DNA of 64,000 bases from Streptomyces sp. NK15101 (lineage in GTDB: Bacteria; Actinomycetota; Actinomycetes; Streptomycetales; Streptomycetaceae), in contig NZ_JAINVG010000003.1 in the NCBI RefSeq assembly GCF_020400725.1, positions 62,001 through 126,000 of the forward strand. Reading direction: 5' to 3'. Every line of letters begins with the position of its first letter. Positions within the stretch are counted from its first letter, which is position 1. A model generated the notes under the pieces. That model did not search any database and was not told the origin of the DNA. It was given only the letters and a program-made list of their open reading frames with translations. This document shows positions 51,560 to 61,598 of this stretch, piece by piece. The position numbers were made by a program, and so were the translations under genes.

Positions 51560-52498
51560 TTACTTCACGGCGCCGGCGGTGAGGCCGGCCACCACCTGCC
51601 GCTGGAAGACGATGTACGCGGCGAGGACCGGGAGCATCGCCATCACCAGGCCGGCGAAGAGGCCGGACCAGTCGCCCTTGTAGCCCTGGCTGACGGCCAG
51701 CTGGACGAGGCCCTGCGAGAGCACCTTCCGCTCCGGCTCGGTGTTGAGCACCGTGGGCAGCAGGTACTGGTTCCACTGGCCGAGGAAGTTGAAGATGCCG
51801 ACGCTGATGAGGCCGGGCTTGGCCATCGGCAGCATCACCTGGAAGAAGGTCCGGGTGTGCGAGGCGCCGTCCACGAAGGCCGCCTCCGCCACCGAGGTCG
51901 GCAGGGTGCGGAAGAAGGCCGTGAGGAAGAAGACCGTGAACGGCAGCGAGTACGCGATGTAGACCAGGATCAGGCCGTGCAGGGTGTTGAGCAGGGCCAT
52001 GTTCTGGAGGACGTAGAAGAGCGGCACGAGCGCCAGGATGACCGGGAAGCTCATCCCTCCGATGAAGAGGAAGTAGATGAAGCGGTTGCCCGGGAAGTCG
52101 AAGCGGGCCAGGACGTAGGCCGCCATCGAGCCGAAGAGGAGCGTGCCGACCAGCGAGCCGCCGACCACCAGGAGGGTGTTCAGGAAGTAGTCGCTCATGT
52201 GCGCCTCGGTCCAGGCGCGCGACCAGTTCTCGAAGTGCAGCCTGTCGGGCAGCGACCACGGGGAGGTGAAGATCGCCCTGTCGGTCTTGAAGGAGGTCAT
52301 GACCGCCCAGAGCAGCGGCATGACGACCATGATCGCCCAGATGATCAGGACGCCGTGCGAGAAGACGTTGAGGGTCGCGCCCTCGGCCTTGGCGGTCCTG
52401 CGCGGGACGGACGCCGTCGTCTTGGTGACCGCGGGGCCCGGGCCGGCCGGGGAGCCGGGGATCTCGACGCCGGTGGAGGCAGTGTCGGTCGTCTTCAT
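51560..52498 (-). CDS. ngcG: Sugar ABC transporter permease (NgcG type)
   Basis: A 312-residue MalG-type permease with six helices. The EAA loop is EAAFVDGASHTRTFFQVMLP, the normal C-terminal permease signature; the N terminus carries a Pro/Thr-rich leader of about 40 residues. With its partner it would import an amino sugar or chitobiose, as described for the NgcEFG systems of Streptomyces, and this assignment comes from its place beside rok7B7 and xylFGH. ATG 52498 overlaps the stop of ngcF (TGATG), so they are coupled. No ATPase gene is present. Confidence 0.85.
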   Translation of the reverse strand: MKTTDTASTGVEIPGSPAGPGPAVTKTTASVPRRTAKAEGATLNVFSHGVLIIWAIMVVMPLLWAVMTSFKTDRAIFTSPWSLPDRLHFENWSRAWTEAHMSDYFLNTLLVVGGSLVGTLLFGSMAAYVLARFDFPGNRFIYFLFIGGMSFPVILALVPLFYVLQNMALLNTLHGLILVYIAYSLPFTVFFLTAFFRTLPTSVAEAAFVDGASHTRTFFQVMLPMAKPGLISVGIFNFLGQWNQYLLPTVLNTEPERKVLSQGLVQLAVSQGYKGDWSGLFAGLVMAMLPVLAAYIVFQRQVVAGLTAGAVK

Positions 52499-53427
52499 CA
52501 GAACTCCAGCCGCTCGCGCCGGCCCAGCTTCATCACGACGGCCGCGAAGGCGAGCGTGACGACGAGGAGCGCGACGCCGATGGTCGTTGCGTAGGCGGCC
52601 TGACCGTCCCGGAACGCCTTCTGGTACACGTACAGCGGAAGGACGATGGTGGAGTAGTCGGGCCCGCCGCCGTTGGGGCCGACGGTCATGATCTGGACGA
52701 CGGCGAAGGACTCCGCGCCGAGCGCGAGGATGCCCATGTAGATCCAGCCCGACTGCACGGTGTCCCAGAGCAGCGGCAGGGTGATCTTGAAGAAGGTGGT
52801 GATGCGGTTGGCGCCGTCGAGCAGGGCCGCCTCGTAGAAGTCCCTCGGAATGGACGCCATGCCGGCCGAGAAGAGGACGACGAAGAATCCGACCGTGGAC
52901 CAGACGAGGACCACCATCACGCAGATGAGGGCCAGGTCCGGGTCGCCGAGCCAGTCCGGCTGGACGCTGCCGAGCCCCACGCCCTTCAATACGGAATTGA
53001 TGGCTCCGCTGTTCGGGTTGTACGCGAACTGGAAGAGCAGCGCGACGATCGCGATCGACAGCACCTGCGGGAAGAAATACACGATCTTGTAGAAGGAGGA
53101 ACCGCGCACGCCCGCGATCGCCGCGCCCCTGCGGCGCCGGCCTCCGACATTGAGCATGAAGGCGAAGAAAAGCGCGAGCCCCACGGTCACCAGCGGCAGT
53201 ACCACCGCGAAGGTCAGGCTGTGCTGGAGCGATTTCCAGAAGACCTCGTCGTCCAGCATCCTGCTGTAGTTGTCGAATCCGATCATCCCGAATTCGGGAC
53301 TCAGTCCCGACCAGTCCGTGAACGAGTAGTAGATGGACTGGATGAACGGCCAGATCACGAACAGCGCGTAGAGCGCGAGGGGGGCCGCGAGGAACCCCAC
53401 GATGAAACGGTACTTGCCGTGTTGCAT
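52498..53427 (-). CDS. ngcF: Sugar ABC transporter permease (NgcF type)
   Basis: A 309-residue MalF-type permease with six helices and the EAA loop EAALLDGANRITTFFKITLP. The start MQHGKYRFIVGFLAAPLALY leads straight into helix one. ATG 53427 follows AGGA with almost no spacing, so initiation is probably weak or coupled. A 10-bp stem (53486-53524) lies in the 107-bp gap after the binding-protein gene. Confidence 0.86.
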   Translation of the reverse strand: MQHGKYRFIVGFLAAPLALYALFVIWPFIQSIYYSFTDWSGLSPEFGMIGFDNYSRMLDDEVFWKSLQHSLTFAVVLPLVTVGLALFFAFMLNVGGRRRRGAAIAGVRGSSFYKIVYFFPQVLSIAIVALLFQFAYNPNSGAINSVLKGVGLGSVQPDWLGDPDLALICVMVVLVWSTVGFFVVLFSAGMASIPRDFYEAALLDGANRITTFFKITLPLLWDTVQSGWIYMGILALGAESFAVVQIMTVGPNGGGPDYSTIVLPLYVYQKAFRDGQAAYATTIGVALLVVTLAFAAVVMKLGRRERLEF

Positions 53428-53485
53428 TCCTACCGACCCCGATCTTTCCCGCGCCGGGCGCGCCGCCGGTGCCGCGCGCGAAGGG

Positions 53486-53524
53486 GCCGGGGCCCGCTCC
53501 CGGTCGGCGGGAAGGGGCCCCGGC
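53486..53524 (-). terminator. Hairpin between ngcE and ngcF
   Basis: Arms GCCGGGGCCC (53486-53495) and GGGCCCCGGC (53515-53524) with a 19-base loop, 10 bases beyond the ngcE stop. As in xylFGH, it probably lowers expression of the membrane subunits relative to the binding protein. Confidence 0.55.
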
Positions 53525-53534
53525 GCTTTGTGCG

Positions 53535-54977
53535 TCAGTGCTTGTAGTGCTTGATGCTCGAGTCCTTGGCCGCCTCGTCGGCGAACTTCTGGATCTTCTT
53601 GATCGTCTCGGCCGGGGTGGCGCGGCCGGCCATCATCTCGCCGATGCCCGCGACGCCGATCTTCTCCTTCTGGAGGGCGACGTACCAGTCCTGGAGGCGC
53701 GGGTTGACGACGTTCTGGCCCGCCTTCTCCAGGGCGGCGACGCCGGACTTGAGGCCCGGGGTCAGCTCGATGCCGTCGGTGCCGCCGTTGAAGGCGGTCA
53801 GGGACTTCACGGACTGGGTGAAGTTCTTCGAGGAGGCCTCGCTGAGCATGATGCGCAGCTGCTCCAGGCCGCCCTCCAGGTTCTTCGCCTTCGCCGGGAC
53901 GATGAAGGGCTCGCCGCCGGAGGCCCAGATGGTGCCGAAGGGCATCTTGTCGGAGGAGTCGATGCCGGTCGGGGCGGAGACGGCCAGGTCGAAGTCGGCC
54001 GGCATGGTCTTCGCGGCCTCGTTCTCGACCCAGGAGCCGTTCGGGATGAACAGCGCCTTGCCCTCGGTCCAGGCGGTCTGCGACTGGATGTGGTCGAGAC
54101 CGGGGGTGCCCTTGAGGATGTACCCCTTCTTGACCAGCTCGTAGTACGCCTCGAAGCAGGCCTTGACCGCGGGGTGCTCCCAGGCCTTCGGCTCCAGGTT
54201 GTCGATCGCGTCGAGGACCTCGCGTCCGCCGACCTTGCCGATCATCGGGTAGAGCGAGAAGGGCACGTAGTACGGGTGCTTGCCGGCGTACGTCCAGCCG
54301 GCGATGCCCTTCTTCTTGGCCTTCTCGCAGACGGCCAGCATCTCGTCCCAGGTCTCGGGGTACTTCGCGTCGAGGGAGTCGAGCAGCTTCTGCGAGTACC
54401 AGACGCCGTAGACCGTGTAGGCGTAGTACATGACCCACACCGGGTCGCCGTCGAACTGGCCCATCTCGACGATGCCGGGCCGCAGGGTGTCGCGGACCTT
54501 CTTGCTCGGGTCGTCGATGGACGGCGCGTCCAGGAGCGGGGTGAGGTCCGCCAGCTGCTTCTGGCCGACGAGGACGCCCATGTCCATCTGCTCGGCGCCG
54601 GAGTTGTCGATGAGGTCCGGCGGGGTGCCGCCGTTGAAGCGCGGCTGCAGCGTGGTGGTGATCTTCTGGGTCGGAGTGAACTTGACGCTCGCCTTGGGGT
54701 AATTCGTCTCGTAGACCTTGATCGCGTCCTTGGCGTACTGCTGTCCGAATCCGCCGTCGAAAAGGACGAAATCGAGCGGTGCCGACTCGTTCACCCCGAG
54801 CGGGTTCTTATCGGACTTCGCGCCCTTCTCGACCTTTCCGTTGCCACCGCTGTCACTGCTCGCACAGGCGGACAGGAAGCCCATGGTCGGCACGGAGATC
54901 AGACCGATGGCGGCGGAACGCTTGATCAGATCGCGACGGCCGAGGCCCTCACTGTTGTGTGCGGAGGTGGATCCCAT
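53535..54977 (-). CDS. ngcE: Sugar ABC transporter substrate-binding lipoprotein (NgcE type)
   Basis: A 480-residue extracellular solute-binding protein. A twin-arginine signal (GLGRRDLIKRSAAIGLISVP) runs into a lipobox (FLSAC), so a Tat-exported lipoprotein. The mature part is of the MalE/NgcE class: DFVLFDGGFGQQYAKDAIKV, FNGGTPPDLIDNSGAEQMDM, and WTEGKALFIPNGSWVENEA. In S. coelicolor the protein at this locus binds chitin-derived N,N'-diacetylchitobiose. ATG 54977 has GAGGA eight bases upstream. It is first in ngcE-F-G; the ATPase is probably the shared MsiK encoded elsewhere. Confidence 0.87.
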   Translation of the reverse strand: MGSTSAHNSEGLGRRDLIKRSAAIGLISVPTMGFLSACASSDSGGNGKVEKGAKSDKNPLGVNESAPLDFVLFDGGFGQQYAKDAIKVYETNYPKASVKFTPTQKITTTLQPRFNGGTPPDLIDNSGAEQMDMGVLVGQKQLADLTPLLDAPSIDDPSKKVRDTLRPGIVEMGQFDGDPVWVMYYAYTVYGVWYSQKLLDSLDAKYPETWDEMLAVCEKAKKKGIAGWTYAGKHPYYVPFSLYPMIGKVGGREVLDAIDNLEPKAWEHPAVKACFEAYYELVKKGYILKGTPGLDHIQSQTAWTEGKALFIPNGSWVENEAAKTMPADFDLAVSAPTGIDSSDKMPFGTIWASGGEPFIVPAKAKNLEGGLEQLRIMLSEASSKNFTQSVKSLTAFNGGTDGIELTPGLKSGVAALEKAGQNVVNPRLQDWYVALQKEKIGVAGIGEMMAGRATPAETIKKIQKFADEAAKDSSIKHYKH

Positions 54978-55505
54978 GCTCAAGTCCTCGCCTTCATTCA
55001 GGACTCAGGCGGTGTACCGGTCGCCCGTACTCACTCGCCACAGGCGAAGGGCCCCGCCACCGCGGTCATTTGCAGCCGGGTCGTGCACGCGTCGGGCCGT
55101 CGCCGGATTGCTCCGACTGGCTGGACGCCGACAGGTATAGTCCACTTCCCTTCACGGGAGCAAGATCGAAACCAGGTTTCCACGACCATCTTTCCCGAGT
55201 TGAGACCTCCGGGATAAGCACGCTGGATCTGCGGCGTTTCGTCCAAGCATTCGCCGCACAACACCCTTGACATGTCATCAGGGTCACCCCATGACCGGGA
55301 CCGGCGCGGCAGGCGGCGGAAGGCGCGCGGAAGGAAACGCGCAAATGGGGCATACGACCGACATCGAAACAGTTGTGTCACAAACCAGTTGCCCGGTGAA
55401 GATCTCGTGAGAAGGATCCGGGATCATAGAGGTCCCGCCCTCCCCTGCCTCCGGCACGGGCGCGCGGCGGGGTCTGTCTCATCCCATACGGATCTGGAGT
55501 ACTAC
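54978..55505. other. Divergent regulatory region (ngcE / secreted FG-GAP-like protein)
   Basis: A 528-bp gap with no convincing gene but lower G+C than its surroundings. It contains a perfect inverted repeat GAAACC-A-GGTTTC (55168-55180) about 190 bp upstream of ngcE, and TTGTG-T-CACAA (55373-55383) about 120 bp upstream of the secreted-protein gene. I looked for a DasR dre site and did not see a clear one. Confidence 0.5.
55168..55180. promoter_or_regulatory. Inverted repeat GAAACC-A-GGTTTC upstream of ngcE
   Basis: Two 6-bp arms around a single base form a candidate LacI-, ROK- or GntR-type operator for the chitobiose importer. It is the most symmetric site in the divergent region; no binding protein is identified. 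Confidence 0.35.
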
Positions 55506-56426
55506 GTGGCCAACTCTTCTGGCCTGAACCGCACGGGCGTCCTGTCCCGTGTCACGGTCGCCGCGATAACGGCCGCCCTCGTCGGCACCACCACGGCCGC
55601 CGTCGCCGCCGACGCGCCGCAGGAGCGGACCGCGTCCGCCGCCGTCCAGAAGCCCTCGGGCAACGCGAGCGCCTTCGCCGCCGAGAGCACCTCCGACGCC
55701 CAGGTGAACGCCCTCTACGGCGTCGACTCCCGCGGCGACATGTACGGCTACGCGCCGAACGGTGAGGGCGGCCTCGACGCCCGCGTCTACACCGGCTACG
55801 GCTGGAGCAACGCCAAGTTCATCACCCAGGTCGACCAGGACCACGACGGCAGCGCCGACGGCATCTGGGACGTCACCTCGGGCCGCCTGTCGTACATGGC
55901 CTACGGCGGCGACCCGATCGCCATCGGCAGCGGCTGGAGCATCTACAACAAGGTCCTGTCCGCGGGCCAGCTGGGCGGCGGCACCGCCGACGACCTGCTC
56001 GCCCGTGACAGCTACGGCGTGCTGTGGCTGTACCTGGGCTACGGCAACGGCAAGGTCACCACCCGCTACCGGGTGGGCGGCGGCTGGCAGGCCTACAGCC
56101 AGATCGCCGGCAAGGGCGACCTGAGCGGCGACGGCAAGGACGACATCGTCGCCCGCGACAGCGCCGGTGTGCTGTGGCTCTACAAGGGCACCGGCAGCTA
56201 CACGGCGCCGTTCGCCGCCCGCACCAAGATCGGCGGCGGCTGGAACGCCTACAACGCCCTCGTCTCGACCGGCGACATCGACCTCGACGGCATCACCGAC
56301 CTGGTCGCCCGCGAGAGCAACGGCGCCCTGTGGCTGTACAAGGGCACCGCGAACGGCACCGTGCCGTTCAAGCCGCGCGTGAAGATCGGCACCAGCGGCT
56401 GGAACACCTACCGCCTCATGTTCTGA
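55506..56426 (+). CDS. Secreted FG-GAP/VCBS-like repeat protein
   Basis: A 306-residue exported protein: signal peptide (LSRVTVAAITAALVGTTTAA, cut after AVAA), an Ala/Ser-rich linker, then six or so repeats with Asp-rich calcium loops such as DQDHDGSADGIWDV, DLSGDGKDDIVARDSAGVLW and DIDLDGITDLVARESNGALW, each followed by LYKGTG-type and GGGWNAYN segments. This is an integrin-like FG-GAP propeller, probably extracellular. GTG 55506 has GGAG six bases upstream. No neighbour indicates its role. Confidence 0.85.
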   Translation: MANSSGLNRTGVLSRVTVAAITAALVGTTTAAVAADAPQERTASAAVQKPSGNASAFAAESTSDAQVNALYGVDSRGDMYGYAPNGEGGLDARVYTGYGWSNAKFITQVDQDHDGSADGIWDVTSGRLSYMAYGGDPIAIGSGWSIYNKVLSAGQLGGGTADDLLARDSYGVLWLYLGYGNGKVTTRYRVGGGWQAYSQIAGKGDLSGDGKDDIVARDSAGVLWLYKGTGSYTAPFAARTKIGGGWNAYNALVSTGDIDLDGITDLVARESNGALWLYKGTANGTVPFKPRVKIGTSGWNTYRLMF

Positions 56427-56467
56427 TCCTCGCTCCGTCGTGAGACGGCGCGCGTGACGAACGAAAG

Positions 56468-56497
56468 GGCCCCGCTCCTCCTCCGAGGAGCGGGGCC
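56468..56497. terminator. Bidirectional terminator before acnA
   Basis: Perfect 13-bp stem GGCCCCGCTCCTC (56468-56480) with its complement (56485-56497), loop CTCC, flanked by AAAG and TTT. It serves the convergent secreted-protein gene and acnA. Confidence 0.88.
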
Positions 56498-56522
56498 TTT
56501 CCGTCTACCGGATCCGGTGGCG

Positions 56523-59303
<2,781 letters not shown>

Positions 59304-59304
59304 C

Positions 59305-59338
59305 TAAGGTAAGGCTAAGTTAGGTAATCCTTACCAAG
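59305..59338. promoter_or_regulatory. Overlapping iron-box-like sites upstream of acnA
   Basis: TAAGGTAAGGCTAAGTTAG (59305-59323) matches the DmdR/IdeR iron box TTAGGTTAGGCTAACCTAA at about 14 of 19 positions, and TTAGGTAATCCTTACCAAG (59320-59338) at about 13. They lie 68-101 bp upstream of the acnA start, over the likely promoter, in an AT-rich patch. Confidence 0.6.
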
Positions 59339-59365
59339 GTGGCGGCAGCGGTGCGCCTCGGCAGA

Positions 59366-59383
59366 TATCTCGATGTCGAGATA
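59366..59383. promoter_or_regulatory. Operator 1: palindrome TATCTCGA-TG-TCGAGATA
   Basis: A perfect 18-bp palindrome with the core ATCTC-N6-GAGAT followed by AAC. The same core and AAC occur before the XRE/MurA-like gene at 59900-59917. It sits in the acnA/VOC divergent region, about 130 bp from each start. Confidence 0.6.
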
Positions 59384-59517
59384 ACTCTAGTACATCACCG
59401 CCGCCCGGTCATGCCTGGCATGCTGCGGATCCGCGGGATCCGCAGCCCACCCCCTCCCCGCCCCCGAACGGATGCGGCCCGATTGCCGCGGCGGACGCCC
59501 CGGCGGACGATCGGTTC

Positions 59518-59877
59518 ATGTTCAGCGGCGCGCACGTGATTCTCTACACCCGGGACGCGGAGGCCGACCGGGACTTCCTCAAGGACGTCGTCGGCTTCGA
59601 GCACGTGGACGCCGGAGGCGGCTGGCTCATCTTCAAGCTGCCGCCCGCCGAGATCGCGGTGCACCCCACGACGGGCGAGCCGGAGCACGAGGTGTACCTC
59701 ATGTGCGACGACCTCACCCAAACCCTGACAACCCTGGAGGACCGGGGCGCGGAGATCTCACGGGCCATCACCGACCAGGGCTGGGGCCTGCTCGCCGCCG
59801 TCCGGCTGCCGAGCGGCACCGAACTCCCCCTGTACGAACCGCGCCACCCGACCGCGCACGACGGTTCACCCCAATAG
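59518..59877 (+). CDS. Small VOC family protein
   Basis: A 119-residue single-domain glyoxalase/bleomycin-resistance-fold protein: MFSGAHVILYTRDAEADRDF, VVGFEHVDAGGGWLIFKLPP, MCDDLTQTLTTLEDRGAEIS and LPSGTELPLYEPRHP. No function can be named. ATG 59518 is preceded by no strong ribosome-binding site. It lies between acnA (divergent) and the XRE/MurA fusion gene, 140 bp downstream of operator 1, so it may be regulated with them. Confidence 0.82.
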   Translation: MFSGAHVILYTRDAEADRDFLKDVVGFEHVDAGGGWLIFKLPPAEIAVHPTTGEPEHEVYLMCDDLTQTLTTLEDRGAEISRAITDQGWGLLAAVRLPSGTELPLYEPRHPTAHDGSPQ

Positions 59878-59899
59878 CCCACCCCGATGACGAGTCACA

Positions 59900-59917
59900 T
59901 CTCATATCTGAGATAAC
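59900..59917 (+). promoter_or_regulatory. Operator 2 overlapping the promoter of the XRE/MurA-like gene
   Basis: ATCTC-N6-GAGAT (59900-59915) followed by AAC, identical in core and spacing to operator 1. Its inner arms ATCTCA and TGAGAT are a perfect repeat. It lies 9 to 26 bases before ATG 59926, so it overlaps the -10 region or start, which fits autoregulation by the HTH domain. Confidence 0.6.
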
Positions 59918-59925
59918 GTGACGCC

Positions 59926-61455
59926 ATGGCAGACGACTACCTCGTACGCATCGGCAAGCTCATCCGTGACGCCCGGCAGCACCGTGGCTGGACGCAGACG
60001 CAGCTCGCCGAAGCGCTGGCCACGAGCCAGAGCGCCGTCAACCGGATCGAGCGCGGCAACCAGAACATCAGCCTTGAGATGATCGCCCGGATCGGCGAAG
60101 CCCTCGACAGCGAGATCGTGTCCCTGGGGTACGCGGGCCCCATGCACCTCCGGGTCGTCGGCCGGCGCCGCCTCTCCGGCTCCATCGACGTCAAGACGAG
60201 CAAGAACGCCTGTGTCGCGCTGCTCTGCGCCTCGCTCCTCAACAAGGGCCGCACCGTCCTGCGCCGGGTCGCCCGCATCGAGGAGGTCTTCCGGCTCCTG
60301 GAGGTCCTCAACTCCATCGGCGTCCGCACCCGCTGGATCAACGAGGGCGTGGACCTGGAGATCACGCCGCCGGCCGAGCTCGACATGGAGTCCATCGACG
60401 CCGAGGCCGCGATCCGCACCCGCTCGATCATCATGTTCCTCGGCCCGCTGCTGCACCGCATGGACCGCTTCAGGCTGCCGTACGCCGGCGGCTGCGACCT
60501 CGGTACGCGCACGATCGAGCCGCACATGATCGCGCTGCGCCGCTTCGGCCTGGAGGTCACGGCCACCGAGGGCATCTACCACGCCCAGGTCGAGCGCTCC
60601 GTCTCCCCCGACCGCCCGATCGTGCTGACCGAGCGCGGCGACACGGTGACCGAGAACGCCCTGCTGGCCGCCGCCCGTCACGACGGCGTCACCGTCATCC
60701 GCAACGCCTCCTCCAACTACATGGTCCAGGACCTCTGCTTCTTCCTGGAGGCCCTCGGCGTCCGGGTCGACGGCATCGGCACCACCACGCTCACCGTCCA
60801 CGGCATCCCGGACATCGATGTCGACGTCGACTACTCCCCCTCCGAGGACCCGGTCGAGGCGATGAGCCTGCTGGCCGCGGCGGTCGTCACGGAGTCCGAA
60901 CTGACCATCCGCCGGGTCCCGGTCGAGTTCATGGAGATCGAGCTCGCCGTCCTGGAGGAGATGGGCCTCGACCACGACCGCTCGGCGGAGTACGCGGCGG
61001 ACAACGGCCGCACCCGCCTGGTCGACCTGACGGTCCGTCCCTCCAAGCTGGAGGCGCCGATCGACAAGATCCACCCGATGCCGTTCCCGGGCCTCAACAT
61101 CGACAACGTCCCCTTCTTCGCGGCGATCGCGGCGACGGCCCAGGGCAAGACCCTCATCCACGACTGGGTCTACGACAACCGCGCCATCTACCTCACCGAC
61201 CTCAACCGCCTCGGCGGCCGCCTCCAGCTCCTCGACCCCCACCGCGTCCTGGTGGAGGGCCCGACCCGCTGGCGCGCCGCCGAGATGATGTGCCCGCCGG
61301 CCCTGCGCCCGGCCGTGGTCGTCCTGCTCGCCATGATGGCGGCGGAGGGCACGTCGGTCCTGCGCAACGTGTACGTCATCAACCGCGGTTACGAGGACCT
61401 CGCGGAGCGCCTGAACTCGATCGGCGCGCAGATCGAGATCTTCCGGGACATCTGA
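59926..61455 (+). CDS. XRE-type HTH fused to MurA-like UDP-GlcNAc carboxyvinyltransferase fold
   Basis: A 509-residue protein. Residues about 8-62 are an XRE helix-turn-helix (LIRDARQHRGWTQTQLAEAL, SAVNRIERGNQNIS). From about 75 on it is an EPSP synthase/MurA-type fold: SKNACVALLCASLL matches the MurA KN motif, and C190 in PYAGGCDLG matches the catalytic loop Cys of MurA. Later FMEIELAVLEEMG and HPMPFPGLNIDNVPFFAA fit too. I recall this as the SCO5998 type in Streptomyces. It is either a second cell-wall enzyme with its own DNA-binding domain or a sensor of UDP-GlcNAc-like ligands. Operators 1 and 2 are candidate targets. Confidence 0.85.
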   Translation: MADDYLVRIGKLIRDARQHRGWTQTQLAEALATSQSAVNRIERGNQNISLEMIARIGEALDSEIVSLGYAGPMHLRVVGRRRLSGSIDVKTSKNACVALLCASLLNKGRTVLRRVARIEEVFRLLEVLNSIGVRTRWINEGVDLEITPPAELDMESIDAEAAIRTRSIIMFLGPLLHRMDRFRLPYAGGCDLGTRTIEPHMIALRRFGLEVTATEGIYHAQVERSVSPDRPIVLTERGDTVTENALLAAARHDGVTVIRNASSNYMVQDLCFFLEALGVRVDGIGTTTLTVHGIPDIDVDVDYSPSEDPVEAMSLLAAAVVTESELTIRRVPVEFMEIELAVLEEMGLDHDRSAEYAADNGRTRLVDLTVRPSKLEAPIDKIHPMPFPGLNIDNVPFFAAIAATAQGKTLIHDWVYDNRAIYLTDLNRLGGRLQLLDPHRVLVEGPTRWRAAEMMCPPALRPAVVVLLAMMAAEGTSVLRNVYVINRGYEDLAERLNSIGAQIEIFRDI

Positions 61456-61473
61456 GCCCCTTTCAGAGGCCGC

Positions 61474-61525
61474 TGCCGCCCCTTCCCCACGTGACCTGCC
61501 GGGGCCGGTCACGGAAGGGGCGGCA
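61474..61525. terminator. Terminator after the XRE/MurA-like gene
   Basis: TGCCGCCCCTTCC (61474-61486) pairs with 61513-61525 perfectly, and GTGACC/GGTCAC (61491-61496 with 61507-61512) extends the stem after a small bulge. It follows the stop by 18 bases. Confidence 0.82.
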
Positions 61526-61586
61526 TCCCGCCTCCGTCCCAGGTCACGATGTGCACGAGGCCGTACGGATTGTCGGGCCACCCGGA

Positions 61587-61592
61587 TAATCT
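61587..61592 (+). promoter_or_regulatory. -10 element of the last operon
   Basis: TAATCT lies six bases before GTG 61599, which would make the transcript leaderless from that codon. A -35 is not clear. Confidence 0.4.
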
Positions 61593-61598
61593 GTCGGG

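Noticed and set aside
54978-55505. DasR (dre) operator for the chitobiose importer
   Set aside because: No sequence close to the TGGTCTAGACCA-type core was found by eye.
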